The notes beneath the pieces are model-generated. The model worked only from the letters and a program-made list of their open reading frames with translations. It did not search any database and was not told the origin of the DNA. From Labia minor (taxonomy: Eukaryota; Arthropoda; Insecta; Dermaptera; Spongiphoridae): a stretch of 64,000 bases of DNA. How positions within the stretch are numbered: position 1 is the first letter of the stretch; each line of letters opens with the position of its first letter. This document shows, piece by piece, positions 11,087-22,510 of the stretch. The stretch is taken from NCBI GenBank assembly GCA_963082975.1, contig OY720344.1, forward strand, positions 70,708,546 to 70,772,545. The letters run 5' to 3'. Position numbers and translations under genes: made by a program.

Positions 11087-14000
11087 ATGTCTAAATCAAA
11101 ATTACCTATACTCTGGTATAAATGTGAAAAATGTAATTATTTTATACCAAAAAGAGAAAAAACTCTTCATTATTGTACTTTAAATAAGAATCAAGCTTAT
11201 ATTTTGGAAAATAATTTCTATGGATTTTTAAAATTTATCACTCAAACGCCAATTGATGCCAATTTTAATGAATGTCTTAATTATATTTTTTTACATTCAT
11301 CAGTCATAAAACTTTGCAAATATCAAATTGGACAATATGTTTATATTGAATTAGATCAAAAGAAATTTGTTAAACAGGTGTACCCTATTTCAACAGAAGA
11401 TGAAATTAATTATTGCTTAACATTAAAAGAAAGTATGTAAAACTAAATTAAACATTCTATTTTTTATATATATATACTTTTAATAATAGTTTGATTCCAA
11501 TTATAGGTTTAAACTTATCAACGCTAAACAATTCACAAAATGTGAAAATATCAGCATTTAATGAAACCATTTTATTAGCCAAAGAAATTCATGTTGAAAT
11601 TGAAGATAGACTATTCAATGAAAATAATTTAAATAAATACTTTTATAAAAAAATTTTGCATGAAAATGAAAATATTTTATTCCATTCTAATGGAAAATTC
11701 ATAAATATTTTATTAAGAAATATTTTTCCATTTGAAAATGATTGTATATTAAATAGTTTAAAAAATTTAAATCTAAATAATGAACAAAATTATACTATTC
11801 ATCATACTACAGAATGGAAAATAATTAAAAATGAAAATATTCAGAAGGAAATTCAAAATATGGATGTTTTTGGAAACGAACCTCTTCTCTTAGATATGAA
11901 AAATATTTTGAACATGGGATTCTCAAATAATTTTCCACATTCCAGATTTCAACCGAGAGGTATTTTATTGTATGGCCCACAAGGATCAGGAAAAACAACT
12001 TTAATATCTGTTTTAGTCCAAGAGATAAATGTTTTTTCTATTTTTATCAATGCTGGTGATATAATAAGTAAATTCTTTGGTGAAACAGAAAAAAAATTGA
12101 ATGAGATTTTACTATATTCGAAAAAAAAGACACCATCATTAATTATTATTGATGATTTGGATATTTTATGCCCAAAACGATCATCCAATGATATACATAA
12201 AAGAATTATATTAAGTTTAATTGATTTTATGGATAATTTAGAAATTGAAGATAGTGTTATGATTATTGGAATTACTTCAAATATAGAAAATATTGAACCT
12301 TCTCTTCGTCGTACTGGCAGGTATAAATATTTATTTTATTATTGGTTTAATTTATAATTACCTACCAAATAATAATTTTAAATTAAATATTGTATATTAC
12401 TATTTAACATTGGTCTTTTGGATTCTTTATAAATAATAAAAAGAAAAATTAAAAATTAAAACATTTCTTTAGCCAATATTTATAAAAGTAGTAGGAAAGT
12501 TGAAAAATTAATGAATACACAATCCTTTTTCAATTAATACAGACGTTTCGTTTTAGAAATTTAATAACATTTTCTCAAGTATGTCACTAATATTATTTTT
12601 TTTTATTATTGTCAATTTATATTTTTTAATGTATTTGTTATATAATTTAATGTTATTTTGATTAGAAATTAATTTCTACAAGTTCTATTTATTTATATGT
12701 CCATACTTGTATTGTATAAGAAAAAAATAAGTATTCATCTGAAAGATTAATTTTTGATAAAATTTTGTAATTATAATTTTTAAATAAATAACATATATAT
12801 TGTTTTATTACATGACAATTATTATTAATAATAATTTCCATTTCTGTGACTATTGTTCTATTATAATTTTTGATTATTAGATAAAATAAATATTTGACGT
12901 TTTGTATATTATTGTCCTAAAGTTAGAACAAAATGTTATTAAAAGTGTAGGTTTTTGAAGAAGGAAACAACTAGATTCTGAAACGTTAGCATTAATTGAA
13001 AATAGAAAAGGAATGTCTAATAATTAATTTTTAACGTTTCTACCCCTTTTCCATTTTGACTAAAGAAATTTTTTAATTTTTAATTTCTCTTTTTATTATT
13101 TAAATATTTATTTAATATTAAAACAAATAAAAAACATTTCTCGATTTCTGATGTTTAAAATAATTTCCTATTTTTTATAGTTTTATTTTGATTTAATTGA
13201 TTTTAATTATTTATTTAAGATTAGATCGTGAATATGAACTTGTACCTCCAAATTCAAATAATCGATATCAAATTTTAAAATCATTCATCTACAAACAAAA
13301 TGATTTATATAATATACATGATGAGGATATAGAAGACATTTCAAATATAACTGGAGGATTTGTCATTGCTGATCTATTTTTATTTTGTCATCAAGCTAAG
13401 CTCCAGGCATTAGATGAACAAATTCCTCTTTCCAAGAAACATTTCCTTGGTGCCTTAAATGAGATTAAACCAAGTGCCATGCGTCAAGTTATGAGTAAAG
13501 TGCCAAATGTATGTTATTTCAAACGGTCAAACGGACAACGCTTTTCTCACTGTATACAGATTCAGAATTTAGTGTGAAAGTCGTGTCATAATAACTTTTT
13601 TTTCAATCAAATTTTTTTTTCTCTTCAGGTGAAATGGAGTGAAATTGGAGGACAAGAAATTATTAAATTAAAATTAGAACAAGCGATAGTGTGGCCATTA
13701 AAACATCCTGAAAGTTTGAAAAGATTTGGAATCAGTCCTCCTAAAGGATTTTTACTCTTTGGGCCGCCTGGTTGTTCTAAAACATTGATAGCTAAGGCAT
13801 TGGCTACTGAAAGCAAACTACACTTTTTACAAATTAAAGTAAAGTAACATTTATCTAAGAATTTTAAAACAAAATACAAAAAATAAACAAAATGACTTAG
13901 TATTTAATTTTAATTGTCATTAGGGCCCCGAAATTTTTTCCAAATGGGTTGGAGAGTCTGAAAAAGCTGTACGACAAATATTCAGACGTGCTCGACAGGT

Positions 14001-15914
14001 TTCACCATCGATTATATTTTTTGATGAAATTGATGCTATAGCATCTCCACGAGAAAACACATTAAGTAGCACTTCTGATGTTCAAGGAAGAGTTCTAACA
14101 GAACTTCTGACTCAACTTGATGGAGTAGAACCTCTTGGGGACGTTATTGTTATTGGAGCCACTAATCGTCCTGACCGAATCGATCCTGTAAGATCTATTA
14201 TCTATTTTTATTAATATCTATTAAATTTAGGATATGCACATTTTTACTTGTTTAAATCATTTTATTCAGTTGATTTTTATAATTTCTCAAATTCTCATAT
14301 ATTTATTTAGTATCTGGTTTATCGAGCCACCGATTAAAAATTTATTCTTTTATTTATTTGAAAATATTGTTTTAAGAATATTTCATTCTAATTTTCTTAT
14401 CTTTTAAATACCTAATAGCATTAAAATCATCATTAAATTTATTTTTTTCAAAAACAGAAATTATTTTTTGGTATAAAACTTTCGATAAGAATTTATATAA
14501 TACATATTATTATTATTATTTACACACATATATATATATATATATATATACATGTACTCTTATGATTTTTTAAAGACTATCTTATTTAAATTAAAATATT
14601 TAATAAAAATATGATTAAATAAATTAAAATGAATATTAAAATTAAATGATAACTTTTAGAATAAATTAAACAATTGAAATGATATATGAATATTTTGAAT
14701 AATAATTGAAAGTACCGGGAGTAAAGTAGCCATCAAATTAACAGCGCAGATTATAAAATAAATTATTATCAAAGGTTTTATACCAAAAAATAATTAGTGT
14801 GTTTTTGAAAAAAAAAATGGAATGATGATTTTATTACTATTAATAAAACTAATAATCTATATATATATAAAAGGTTTTAGACTGCACATTGCTCAGAATT
14901 TAAAAATTTCTGCATATCTTAGCGTTTCATGATCTCTAGAAACCAAAATTTTTAAGATCAAAAAAACAGATAGATTTATACAATTTATGCTAGATTGTTT
15001 AGATAGATATGAATATTCCAAAAGTAAAAATAAACACCACATTTATTTATTTCATTGTCATAAATTTGATTCTTGTATTATGCTGACTAAAAAGGGTTTC
15101 TTTATCTTTTTAAAACAATAAATAAATAAAACATTCAGTTTCTAAATATAGACGCCACGCAGCGAGTGTGTTAACGGCGTTAACTCACATCCTCGTAGTT
15201 CAACTTCTGACAAAGGGATTTTCTCTAGCTAAGGTTTATGGGTCTGAGTCAACCTCCGGGATTAAAATAGAGAAGCTACACCAATCATGAATATCAAAGG
15301 AAAGGTTAATAGGACCCCTTCTACTGATTTATATAACCTACTTGTTAGGCGCTGTTCTTGCTTAAGATGTACAAAAGTCCGAGATTTTTTTTAATTTTTA
15401 AAAAAAATTTACATTATAATCCAGATATTTTTATTTTTATTTTTATTATATATATATAGTTATACTTATATATTTTTATATAAAACAATTACAACACTTA
15501 CAATTTGGTTTAAAATTTTTAGGCATTATTAAGACCTGGACGTTTAACTACATTTTATGTTCCACTTCCTGATCCACATACACGTAGGGAAATATTTTCT
15601 ATTGAATTTAAGAAAATGTTAATAAGTACAGATGTAAATATCGAACATCTTGTAGAAAAAACTGAAGGATTTTCTGGAGCCGAGGTATATATTAATAATT
15701 TTATATGTAATAATTCTACTTATTAATTATTTATTTATATATATTTTTTTTAAAGATAACTGATATATGCCAAGAAGCAGGATGGACGGCTTTAAAAGAA
15801 GATATACAAATTAAACAAATCAATTTTTCACATTTTATCAAAGTTTTAAAAGATTTTCATCCGAAAACTCCACATTTTCTGATTGAAATATATAATAAAT
15901 TTATAAATAAATGA
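11087..15914 (+). CDS. AFG2A: ATPase family gene 2 homologue A (SPATA5), two AAA domains
   Basis: Seven exons, GT-AG, all phases joining: 11087-11432, 11507-12320, 13220-13508, 13629-13838, 13924-14187, 15523-15684, 15756-15914, about 747 residues. In yeast and mammals this AAA+ hexamer strips Rlp24 (RSL24D1) from cytoplasmic pre-60S particles in ribosome maturation. D1: Walker A GPQGSGKT (272-279), Walker B IIIDDLD (331-332). D2: Walker A GPPGCSKT (528-535) with the CSKT variant typical of AFG2/SPATA5, Walker B IIFFDEID (587-588), sensor TNRPDRID, and Arg residues in LLRPGR (645, 648). The block [20 protein letters not shown] linking the domains is diagnostic for this family. The start at 11087 was chosen over an upstream in-frame ATG (11051) because it begins a compact MSKSK N-terminus. 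Residues 13-30 contain a Cys-X2-Cys...His-X-Cys pattern, perhaps a zinc site. D1 has Asp where the catalytic Glu is usual. Confidence 0.95.
12321..13219 (+). other. AFG2A intron 2
   Basis: An 899-bp AT-rich intron between the D1 core and the D1 small subdomain. At about 12955-12996 it carries TTTTTGAAGAAGG...GAAACGTTA, which resembles the 3' end of Penelope-type or hammerhead-bearing elements, but it is too decayed to assign. Confidence 0.6.
14188..15522 (+). other. AFG2A intron 5, the largest intron
   Basis: 1335 bp separating the D2 sensor region from the arginine-finger exon. It contains a TA microsatellite at about 14528-14550 and a more GC-rich unidentified block at 15150-15370. No ORF of interest. 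Confidence 0.7.
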
Positions 15915-15920
15915 CTATGA

Positions 15921-15926
15921 AATAAA
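15921..15926 (+). terminator. Polyadenylation signal of AFG2A
   Basis: An AATAAA hexamer six bases after the AFG2A stop codon. If used, the 3' UTR is extremely short. Downstream there are T-rich stretches. Inference from the motif only. Confidence 0.4.
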
Positions 15927-15934
15927 AAAAACTT

Positions 15935-16334
15935 ATAGAATATTTATTTTAATTCATCCTCTTTCTTTTCCCCCACTTTTCATCGTTTACATTAGTCCGT
16001 TAATAGGTTTTGGGATATTTTTAAATTTAATAATTTCATTTGATCTGCCATCTGTGCTGCCAAATCGGAATCTCTGTTCTATATGATGAACGAAAGTACA
16101 AAAGTTTTATTTTATTCTTTTAATTTTTCCGAAACAATAAACAACCAAAAAATACATCAAATAAATTGTCAACTGATTTAATCAATTAAATAAAAAAATA
16201 TAATTATTTATATTCTTGATCCAATTCTTTTATGAATTCCTGTATTTTAATTTTATTATTTTAAAGTAATCTATACTATATTATTAAGTTATTTAACTTG
16301 TCAAGTTTTAATTTCTAAATTAATGTAAATAAAA
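15935..16334. other. Intergenic, no gene seen
   Basis: AT-rich sequence downstream of AFG2A without ORFs or recognisable repeats before the reversed Helentron-like end at 16338. Confidence 0.5.
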
Positions 16335-16337
16335 AAA

Positions 16338-16446
16338 TCTGGAGTGTCTCCACTCGACTATCTCGCAATTTGAATTGGATTAAATAACATATATTATATT
16401 TAAATTAAATTCAATTAATTAAATTATAAATTAAAATTAATAAATA
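16338..16446 (-). mobile_element. Helentron/DINE-like subfamily B, 3' end
   Basis: On the minus strand the sequence ends TTGCGAGATAGTCGAGTGG then AGACACTCCAG, as in the complete B element at 24410-25013. It is cut at 16446 by a hAT terminus. The same cut site in subfamily B is used at 24128. Confidence 0.65.
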
Positions 16447-16560
16447 CAGTGGCGCAACCAGGATTTGATCCTGGGGGGGGTTTTGACTAGCCGCTCCACA
16501 GATAGTCTGTGCGCTCCACCTTCCAATGGCGCCCCCCCCCCCCCCCCGGGCTCTCCCAAA
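16447..16560 (+). mobile_element. hAT-type terminus CAGTGGCGCAACCAG
   Basis: A terminal sequence followed by a short hairpin (CCAGGATTTGATCCTGG) and G- and C-runs. A reversed counterpart ends at 24127 (CCTGGTTGCGCCACTG), and a decayed version is at about 6518 with a copy at 35048. Only one end is identifiable here. Confidence 0.5.
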
Positions 16561-16714
16561 GACAAATTTTCATTAAGATTTTATTTTTATATTAAATATT
16601 TAAAAAAAGTTTTGTAAATGAAACACGGATTTTACAAAATTTAATTTTGTATTTTATTTACTCGTATTCATAGTTTTAGAAAGAAAGTATTTTTTTTCAT
16701 CTATAAGTAAATCA

Positions 16715-17130
16715 CCAGCTGGTCAGAGCGCCTTCGGCGCTCTTCACAGCTGGACGGGGGCTCCGCCCCCTGTACCCCGAGTGGTACATCGTATTTGGTT
16801 AAAAGTATTAAAAGGTTTTCATCCATTTTGTTTCAATCATTATATTACATAAAACATTCATTTCTTTTTGTGTTCTTATTTAAAATATATTTTAATTTAA
16901 TCAGTAAATTAATTATATATATTATTGTAAATGTTATATCTATCTATTTATATAACTCAAAGATACTCGAAAGTTCTTGGCCACATTTCTCCAAATGTCC
17001 CTATTCTGAGCCCTTGTCCCATCTCTCTTACGTCCCTTCCTATGCGTCTTGATTCCCTTTGATAATAATTTTGATGAGATAAGCCTCTTTACTGCATGAT
17101 AACAGGCGTTTCCCGATTGATACCTCGATT
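16715..17130 (-). mobile_element. Helitron-like hairpin end plus LINE fragment
   Basis: Two strong hairpins lie at 16727-16743 (GAGCGCC-TTC-GGCGCTC) and 16757-16771 (GGGGGC-TCC-GCCCCC). On the minus strand, 16970-17125 encodes RYQSGNACYHAVKRLISSKL joined to RAQNRDIWRNVAKNFRVSL, two LINE protein blocks fused by an internal deletion. The whole unit recurs at about 38050-38470, so it has moved or been copied as a chimera. Confidence 0.6.
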
Positions 17131-17140
17131 TAAATTCTTC

Positions 17141-17590
17141 TCAAATATTATTATTCTTCGTGATTACATTCAATTTTTCTACATATTCAAATTTTACATT
17201 TTGTATATTAAGATTTTGTATGTTAATACTGTTCCTCTTTGTCACTAAATATTTTTTCTTATCACTATTAATTTCTTGAGTGTCTGGCCCTGAGCTTTGT
17301 TGATAGTATGTTTGTTTCCTTAGAACCTCCATTAATTTTTCCTCGCTATCTGTAATTGCAATTGCCGAATCTCTTATAATATTTAAGACGTCTGCTTAGC
17401 CTAACTTTTCAATTTTTTTGTTTAATTGCATTTCGAGTGATTTTTTCCCAATTTGTGTAATCACATACTCACAACATGCAACATATAATTGGCTGTGGGA
17501 AAAACATGGGGATTGCAAATGAACTCCGCAGCACTTGAGTGTCTGGCCCTGAGCTTTGTTGATAGTATGTTTGTTTCCTTAGAACCTTTA
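17141..17590 (-). pseudogene. Helitron (Pif1-like) helicase C-terminal fragments
   Basis: The minus strand over 17395-17585 reads HTINKAQGQTLKCCGVHLQ then SPCFSHSQLYVAC, the last helicase motifs of Helitron RepHel or Pif1 proteins. A 47-bp piece with the HTINKAQGQTL part is repeated at 17280-17326, so this copy has an internal duplication. The motif that should continue CSRV is CCEY, and stops follow. A sister copy is at 38640-38880. In a full Helitron this domain unwinds DNA for rolling-circle transposition. Confidence 0.75.
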
Positions 17591-18356
17591 CCTCCACAAA
17601 ACATACCCACATTGCACTTTTATAATATATACCGGGACCCTGAGCCTTGCTCGGTACTTAAGTTAAAAAAATGATTCATTATTATTGGATTTGGCTGGTA
17701 ATATTAATACCTGAGACACCGAGCATTCGCTCTACCCTTTGAAAAATATTGATATACAATTCTTTAATTATTTATTACAATTATTAAATGTTACACATTT
17801 GCATCAATCTGATTAAAATGAATGAACTTGTGCTCCTCAATAATACATAAATATATAATATATAGGTTCATATATATTTTTTCTATAGTTTTTTTTTGAA
17901 AAACTGTTAAGCGCCCCAAGTGGTTATAAAACAAACAATTTTATATAATAAGATTAATCCAAGTAATATCGTCTATTTCTATTCGACACTATTTTCACTC
18001 CTTGGGTAGCGGCCCAGTCAATGATCTTATATGTCGCCAAATTCAAAATCAGTGTTTGACACTACAGTTGTAATTGCATATATATATAATTGGCCTTTTT
18101 ACAAAAATATATTAAGATCATATAAATTGGAATTTGTCATCCAAAGAATATCTATATATTTGTTTTTATTTATAATACACGAAAACATTCAAAATTATAT
18201 GAATAAATAATTTTAATTTTGATCTCATAATTGGATTTTCATTTTCAATTGACGATTTGAATTCATAAAATATTAAAAAAAAACTTTTAAAACTTTTTAA
18301 ATTTTTTTCAAGTAAGTATATAAGAATATAAGATATATTATGGGTGAATTCAAAAT
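17591..18356. repeat. Interspersed repeat mosaic
   Basis: Contains ACCGGGACCC...CTCGGTACTTAAG and the following 300 bp. These recur at 25200-25480 and, inverted, at 39420-39580 and 42168-42255. 18330-18360 continues as the AATTCAAAATGTATGAAG block into which the hAT at 18365 inserted. No coding potential. Confidence 0.6.
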
Positions 18357-18364
18357 GTATGAAG

Positions 18365-19375
18365 CAGTGGCGGCTCGCTAGGGTAGGCAAGGTAGGCGAC
18401 GCCTACCTTATAAATATACAGATGAAAAATATTTATAAATTTTATTATATTTATTAAGTTTAAAAATATTTAGTTTCATAAAATAATTATTTAATGATTT
18501 AATATATTAAGATTTAAAAAAAAAAAAAAATTTGAAACTGCGGAGCGCACGGGTACTGCTAGTCATAAAGTAAAGGCGATATTTTTCATCGCCTATTTCT
18601 GCCTGTACACCACACTCCGCTGGCCACATTTCTAGTCAGTCGCGCATGCGTACAGCAGTGATAGCTAGCGCTATAAGTTGAACGGTTAGGCGATGAACTA
18701 AGTAGCCTATGCTATGCAATTCGTGTGTATAGAGCTTTTCTCTGGGATAGAGCAAGTGTATTACGAAATAATTGATACCATTGTTCTTCAAATGAAAACA
18801 AGATTTAAGGATGTCACAGTTATCATACTTTGCTTTAGGTGATACTTCGAAATTCAGCGATTTTAGTAAAAGCTTTCCTAAAAATCTTGTAATCCTTCTA
18901 CACAATCAATTTCAAAACGTATTTGAAAAACAAAAGTTAATAAACGAACTAACTGTAATTTATGAGGATACACAATTTCATAATATAAGATTTGATAAAT
19001 TTCTACAACTTTTTAATGAAAATGATTACAATGAAATTTTTGAAGAAGCATATACTTTTCATATTGATAGGCACGATTCCGATGACAAGTGTTTCCATAG
19101 AGCGCAATTTCTCATGTTTAAAACGCATAAAAAATTATTTAAGAAATTCAATGTCGCAGGAAAGGTTGTCTTCTCTTTCTTTGTTATCAATAGAAAAAGA
19201 ATTATTAGTTCAAATTTCAAAACAAGATAACTTCTCAGATCAAATTATTGAATTATTTTCAAAATTAAAAGATAGACGAATAAATTTAATTTACAAAAAT
19301 AAATAAATACATCTTTTTTCTTTCTCTTTTTCTACTTTTCGTAAGTTATATATATATATATAGTGTGGAACTGCC

Positions 19376-19407
<32 letters not shown>

Positions 19408-19448
19408 TTTGTCGCCTACTCAGTTGTTTGGGTCACGAGCCGCCACTG
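18365..19448 (+). mobile_element. hAT element with intact ends and 8-bp target duplication
   Basis: Terminal inverted repeats CAGTGGCGGCTCG (left) and its complement CGAGCCGCCACTG (right). The 8-bp target duplication GTATGAAG lies at 18357-18364 and 19449-19456. Paralogous empty sites (ATATGAAGGGACACA) are at about 39225 and 42290. The interior encodes a truncated transposase (see 18811-19306). It holds TA tracts near its right end. It is a non-autonomous, internally deleted copy. Confidence 0.92.
18811..19306 (+). pseudogene. hAT transposase remnant inside 18365-19448
   Basis: Frame 18811-19060 reads SQLSYFALGDTSKFSDF...FDKFLQLFNENDYNEIFEEA. The frame then shifts to MTSVSIERNFSCLKRIKNYL and MSQERLSSLSLLSIEKELL (to 19306). 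The latter is the hAT C-terminal dimerisation domain, of the type found with TTF zinc fingers (ZMYM1-like). The catalytic N-terminal part is missing. Confidence 0.8.
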
Positions 19449-19788
19449 GTATGAAGGGACACATTATATAATATAGATAGATATAACATTTACAATAATA
19501 ATATATATAATTAATTTACTGATTAAATATCTAATATATACTAATTGAATATTTAGTATATAATATTTTATAATATTTACCGGAGTATAATAAATTGATA
19601 ACGTCATTTAATTCTCCTACTATATATCGAATCGAATATAAAGATAAATCTTCTTTTAAACGTTGTGTGAAACAATTTCAAATAATTTAAATGTAAAACT
19701 ATTAATGAAATAAAAAAAATCAAATATATGAATATAATATAAATTTTTTTAATTTTATTTTAAGAATAGATATGTATATATCTCACAG

Positions 19789-20280
19789 GCGGTGGTTGTG
19801 ACGTCACATATATACATTTAAATTTAGAAGATAAAAACTAATAAAGATGTAGTTTTCCAGAGATGTGGTCAATAAAACTCAATTTTTCTTTATAAATACT
19901 ATCTCTGTTGTGAATTTCAAAAAAATCGTTAGAGCGGTTTTTGAGAACAATGAAACAAACAAACAAACAAACAATTTTTACTCGTATAAGAAGATAAGAT
20001 TTTAGCTTTCCTCATGAAATAAGGATAGCTTATACGATGATCGGAAAATTTTGAAAATTTTTGCTCCGAGATTCTTCGAGATTTCCACTTTTCAGACGGT
20101 TCTGAATCTAAAACTGCAAAAAAAAAATTTTGAACCGGCTCATTACCGAGATTACGTCTAAACAAAATGAGATATTGTCTTGAAATTTGATATTTAGATG
20201 TTTTTTGGCAATGATGGGCGGGGATTGGATTGTTTTTGGACAAGATCGGACCATAAGTAAGGGTAGCTTAAAGAGGTGTC
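19789..20280 (-). repeat. Interspersed repeat family E
   Basis: On the minus strand it contains TTATACGAGTAAAAATTG, the core CTCAAAAACCGCTCTAACGA followed by a GAAATTC block, and a GTGACGTCAC palindrome. Similar copies lie at 28685-28870 and 42630-42870. It shares the core with the Helentron-like subfamilies, but no terminal hairpin was identified. Confidence 0.55.
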
Positions 20281-20442
20281 AAAGCACATTTTATTGATTT
20301 TCTCAATAAATACCGATTTTTATGAGAATTAGCATACTATCGTATTAAATTTATACTGAATCGAATTTACTAAAAGTTTCCTTATATTCACTTTTACCTA
20401 AACTTAATAATAAAGGAGTTATTTATAAAAAACTATTTTAAG

Positions 20443-20940
20443 ATTTCGAAAGCTTTTCGTCCGCCCGTAGTGGCAGGATATTTTGAAAGGAATCATGTAA
20501 AAATCCCTAAGAAAAAATCCCTATATGCAAATATCCCTATTTTTTTTTACTTATTTAATAATGAATAGCCGAGGAGACTTGAATGAGGTAGTTATACATC
20601 ATGCTTGGTGTCATCACATCTGTTCCATCTGGTTTTTTAGCGTCCCATTTTTCATGGTTTGCCTTCATTATGGTCAGAAGCTCATCATGCGATTTCGAAA
20701 GCTTTTCGTCCGCCCGTAGTGGCAGGATATTTTGAAAGAAATCATGTAAAAATCCCTAAGAAAAAATCCCTATATGCAAATATCCCTAATTTTTTTTACT
20801 TATTTAATAATGAATAGCCGAGGAGACTTGAATGAGGTAGTTATACATCATGCTTGGTGTCATCACATCTGTTCCATCTGGTTTTTTAGCGTCCCATTTT
20901 TCATGGTTTGCCTTCATTATGGTCAGAAGCTCATCATGCG
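20443..20940. repeat. Tandem duplication, two 249-bp units
   Basis: 20443-20691 and 20692-20940 are nearly identical (GAAAGGAATC against GAAAGAAATC is one of very few differences). The duplicated unit includes one MULE end-like region (AAAATCCCT repeats) and part of the MULE transposase. It is a recent local event. Confidence 0.9.
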
Positions 20941-21560
20941 AGTCGCGGAATCGTTTCCTTGGTGGATCAGGCTTCTTACCACGAACATCACGACAGATTT
21001 CCAAAGAGATAAGGTTATGCTCAATATGGATTTGCTTAATCAGGTCCCATACTGATGTCTTGTAACCTCCTAAGCGTGAACGAAGAGTATTGTTGTAACC
21101 TTCCAATGCATTGTTTGTTCGAGGCAAACCCATCAAAGAGGCATCGTAGATGTTCCAATGTTCCAATGTTCCAATGTCGAATTCGGGGTCATAAAAGCCA
21201 GCCAAATATTGTTCACCTAGCCAAGTGGGCTCGAAGTAAGAAAAAAGATCACGAAGTTTTACCCTGTTGGTCGTCCAGCTAATGCTTGGTAGGCTACAAT
21301 GACTTTTGATGGTGGCACCAAAACCAAAACTGCAAGAGTTCGTAAATGAGTGGAGTTGTCAGGATTATCTATATCATTATAGAGCTTCAAAACTTCTGGC
21401 ATTGATTTGATGTCTCTATAAATGAATTGAGCAAAATGAAAAAGACAACCTCTGATGATAGTAAATTTCACAAATTGCGTTATATATTCCCTGGTGAAAT
21501 ATACGGTGCAAATTGTGTATTTTGTATTTGGAATCATTAAGTTATTAAAACGTATGCTAA
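20804..21560 (-). pseudogene. MULE transposase fragment
   Basis: Minus ORF 21259-21537 has TIIRGCLFHFAQFIYRDIKS, the GC-FH block of MULE transposases. A frame break near 21230 leads into 20804-21205 with RTNNALEGYNNTLRSRLGG, the conserved C-terminal block. The catalytic DDE N-terminal portion is not present. No FLYWCH or SWIM domain was found. Confidence 0.75.
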
Positions 21561-22209
21561 TAAACGGAAGTTGAGTAAATTCCCTTTATTTTACATACGA
21601 ATTTGACATCCCTATTTTTTTTTTTTTGGAAAAATCATGTGTGTGGGCCCTATGCATGTATTTTTTGACCTATTTTTCACTACTTTCGGTCCAGGCCCGA
21701 TTACCTCCTTGGGAGGTGGTGCCTCAGGCAACTGGGTGTCATGCTCACCTTGTGATTTAATTTTCTGAGTCACTATCAGGGGGGTATCAGCTCAATGGGA
21801 CCGGTGTAACTCAAACACCAGATGGCGTTACATGAAAAAAGTCGACTCTTCAGGCGTCCAATAGATGGCACCGCAAAAAAAAATGACCAAAGATCACCCC
21901 CTCCCACAGGCCTTCCGAATTCCCTGCAATTATTTGAATATCAAACTCGACATACCATCCGTACATAGAGTATCCGTGCACATAATATTCGAAACAAACC
22001 CAGCATAAATATAAATATAAATTTTATTTAACATTTAACACAAATAACATTGAAAATTTTATTATAAATTGTTTGATAAATAATTTAAATTACATTGTAA
22101 CAAATCAAATATCAAAGTTAAATTATTTAATATTTGATAAATAAATACAAATTTCACAGCAATATAGAAATTCACAATAAGCACTATTAAATCAAATATA
22201 TTCACATAC

Positions 22210-22510
22210 TCCTCTCAGTATATCTTTTATCGTTTTTCACATGTTTAAAAATTGCATAAAACTGCTATATATAGTATTTCAGCTTGGTTGAATCGCTAAA
22301 AGTACCGGAATTAATTTTTTAGCACGTTGACTAACAATCACGCGCCAGCATGTGACCAGATGCCCTCAACAAAGAGCCAAACTCGCGCTGGTTTAATAAA
22401 TACTATTTATTAATTTTAATTTATAATTTCATTTAAATATAATATATATGTGTTAATTTATCCAATTGGAATTTGCATGATAGCCGACCGGAGACATCCC
22501 ACATTTTTTT
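22210..22510 (+). mobile_element. Helentron/DINE-like subfamily C, 3' part
   Basis: Same sequence as 7685-7995, including CAATCACGCGCCAGCATGTG and the end GCATGATAGCCGACCGG then AGACATCCCAC. It starts and ends with about the same boundaries as the copy in the segmental duplication. Confidence 0.6.

Noticed and set aside
16530..16550. Long C-run and the one at 23821 as telomere-like or G-quadruplex elements
   Set aside because: Single homopolymers inside hAT-type element ends; possibly length-uncertain sequence.
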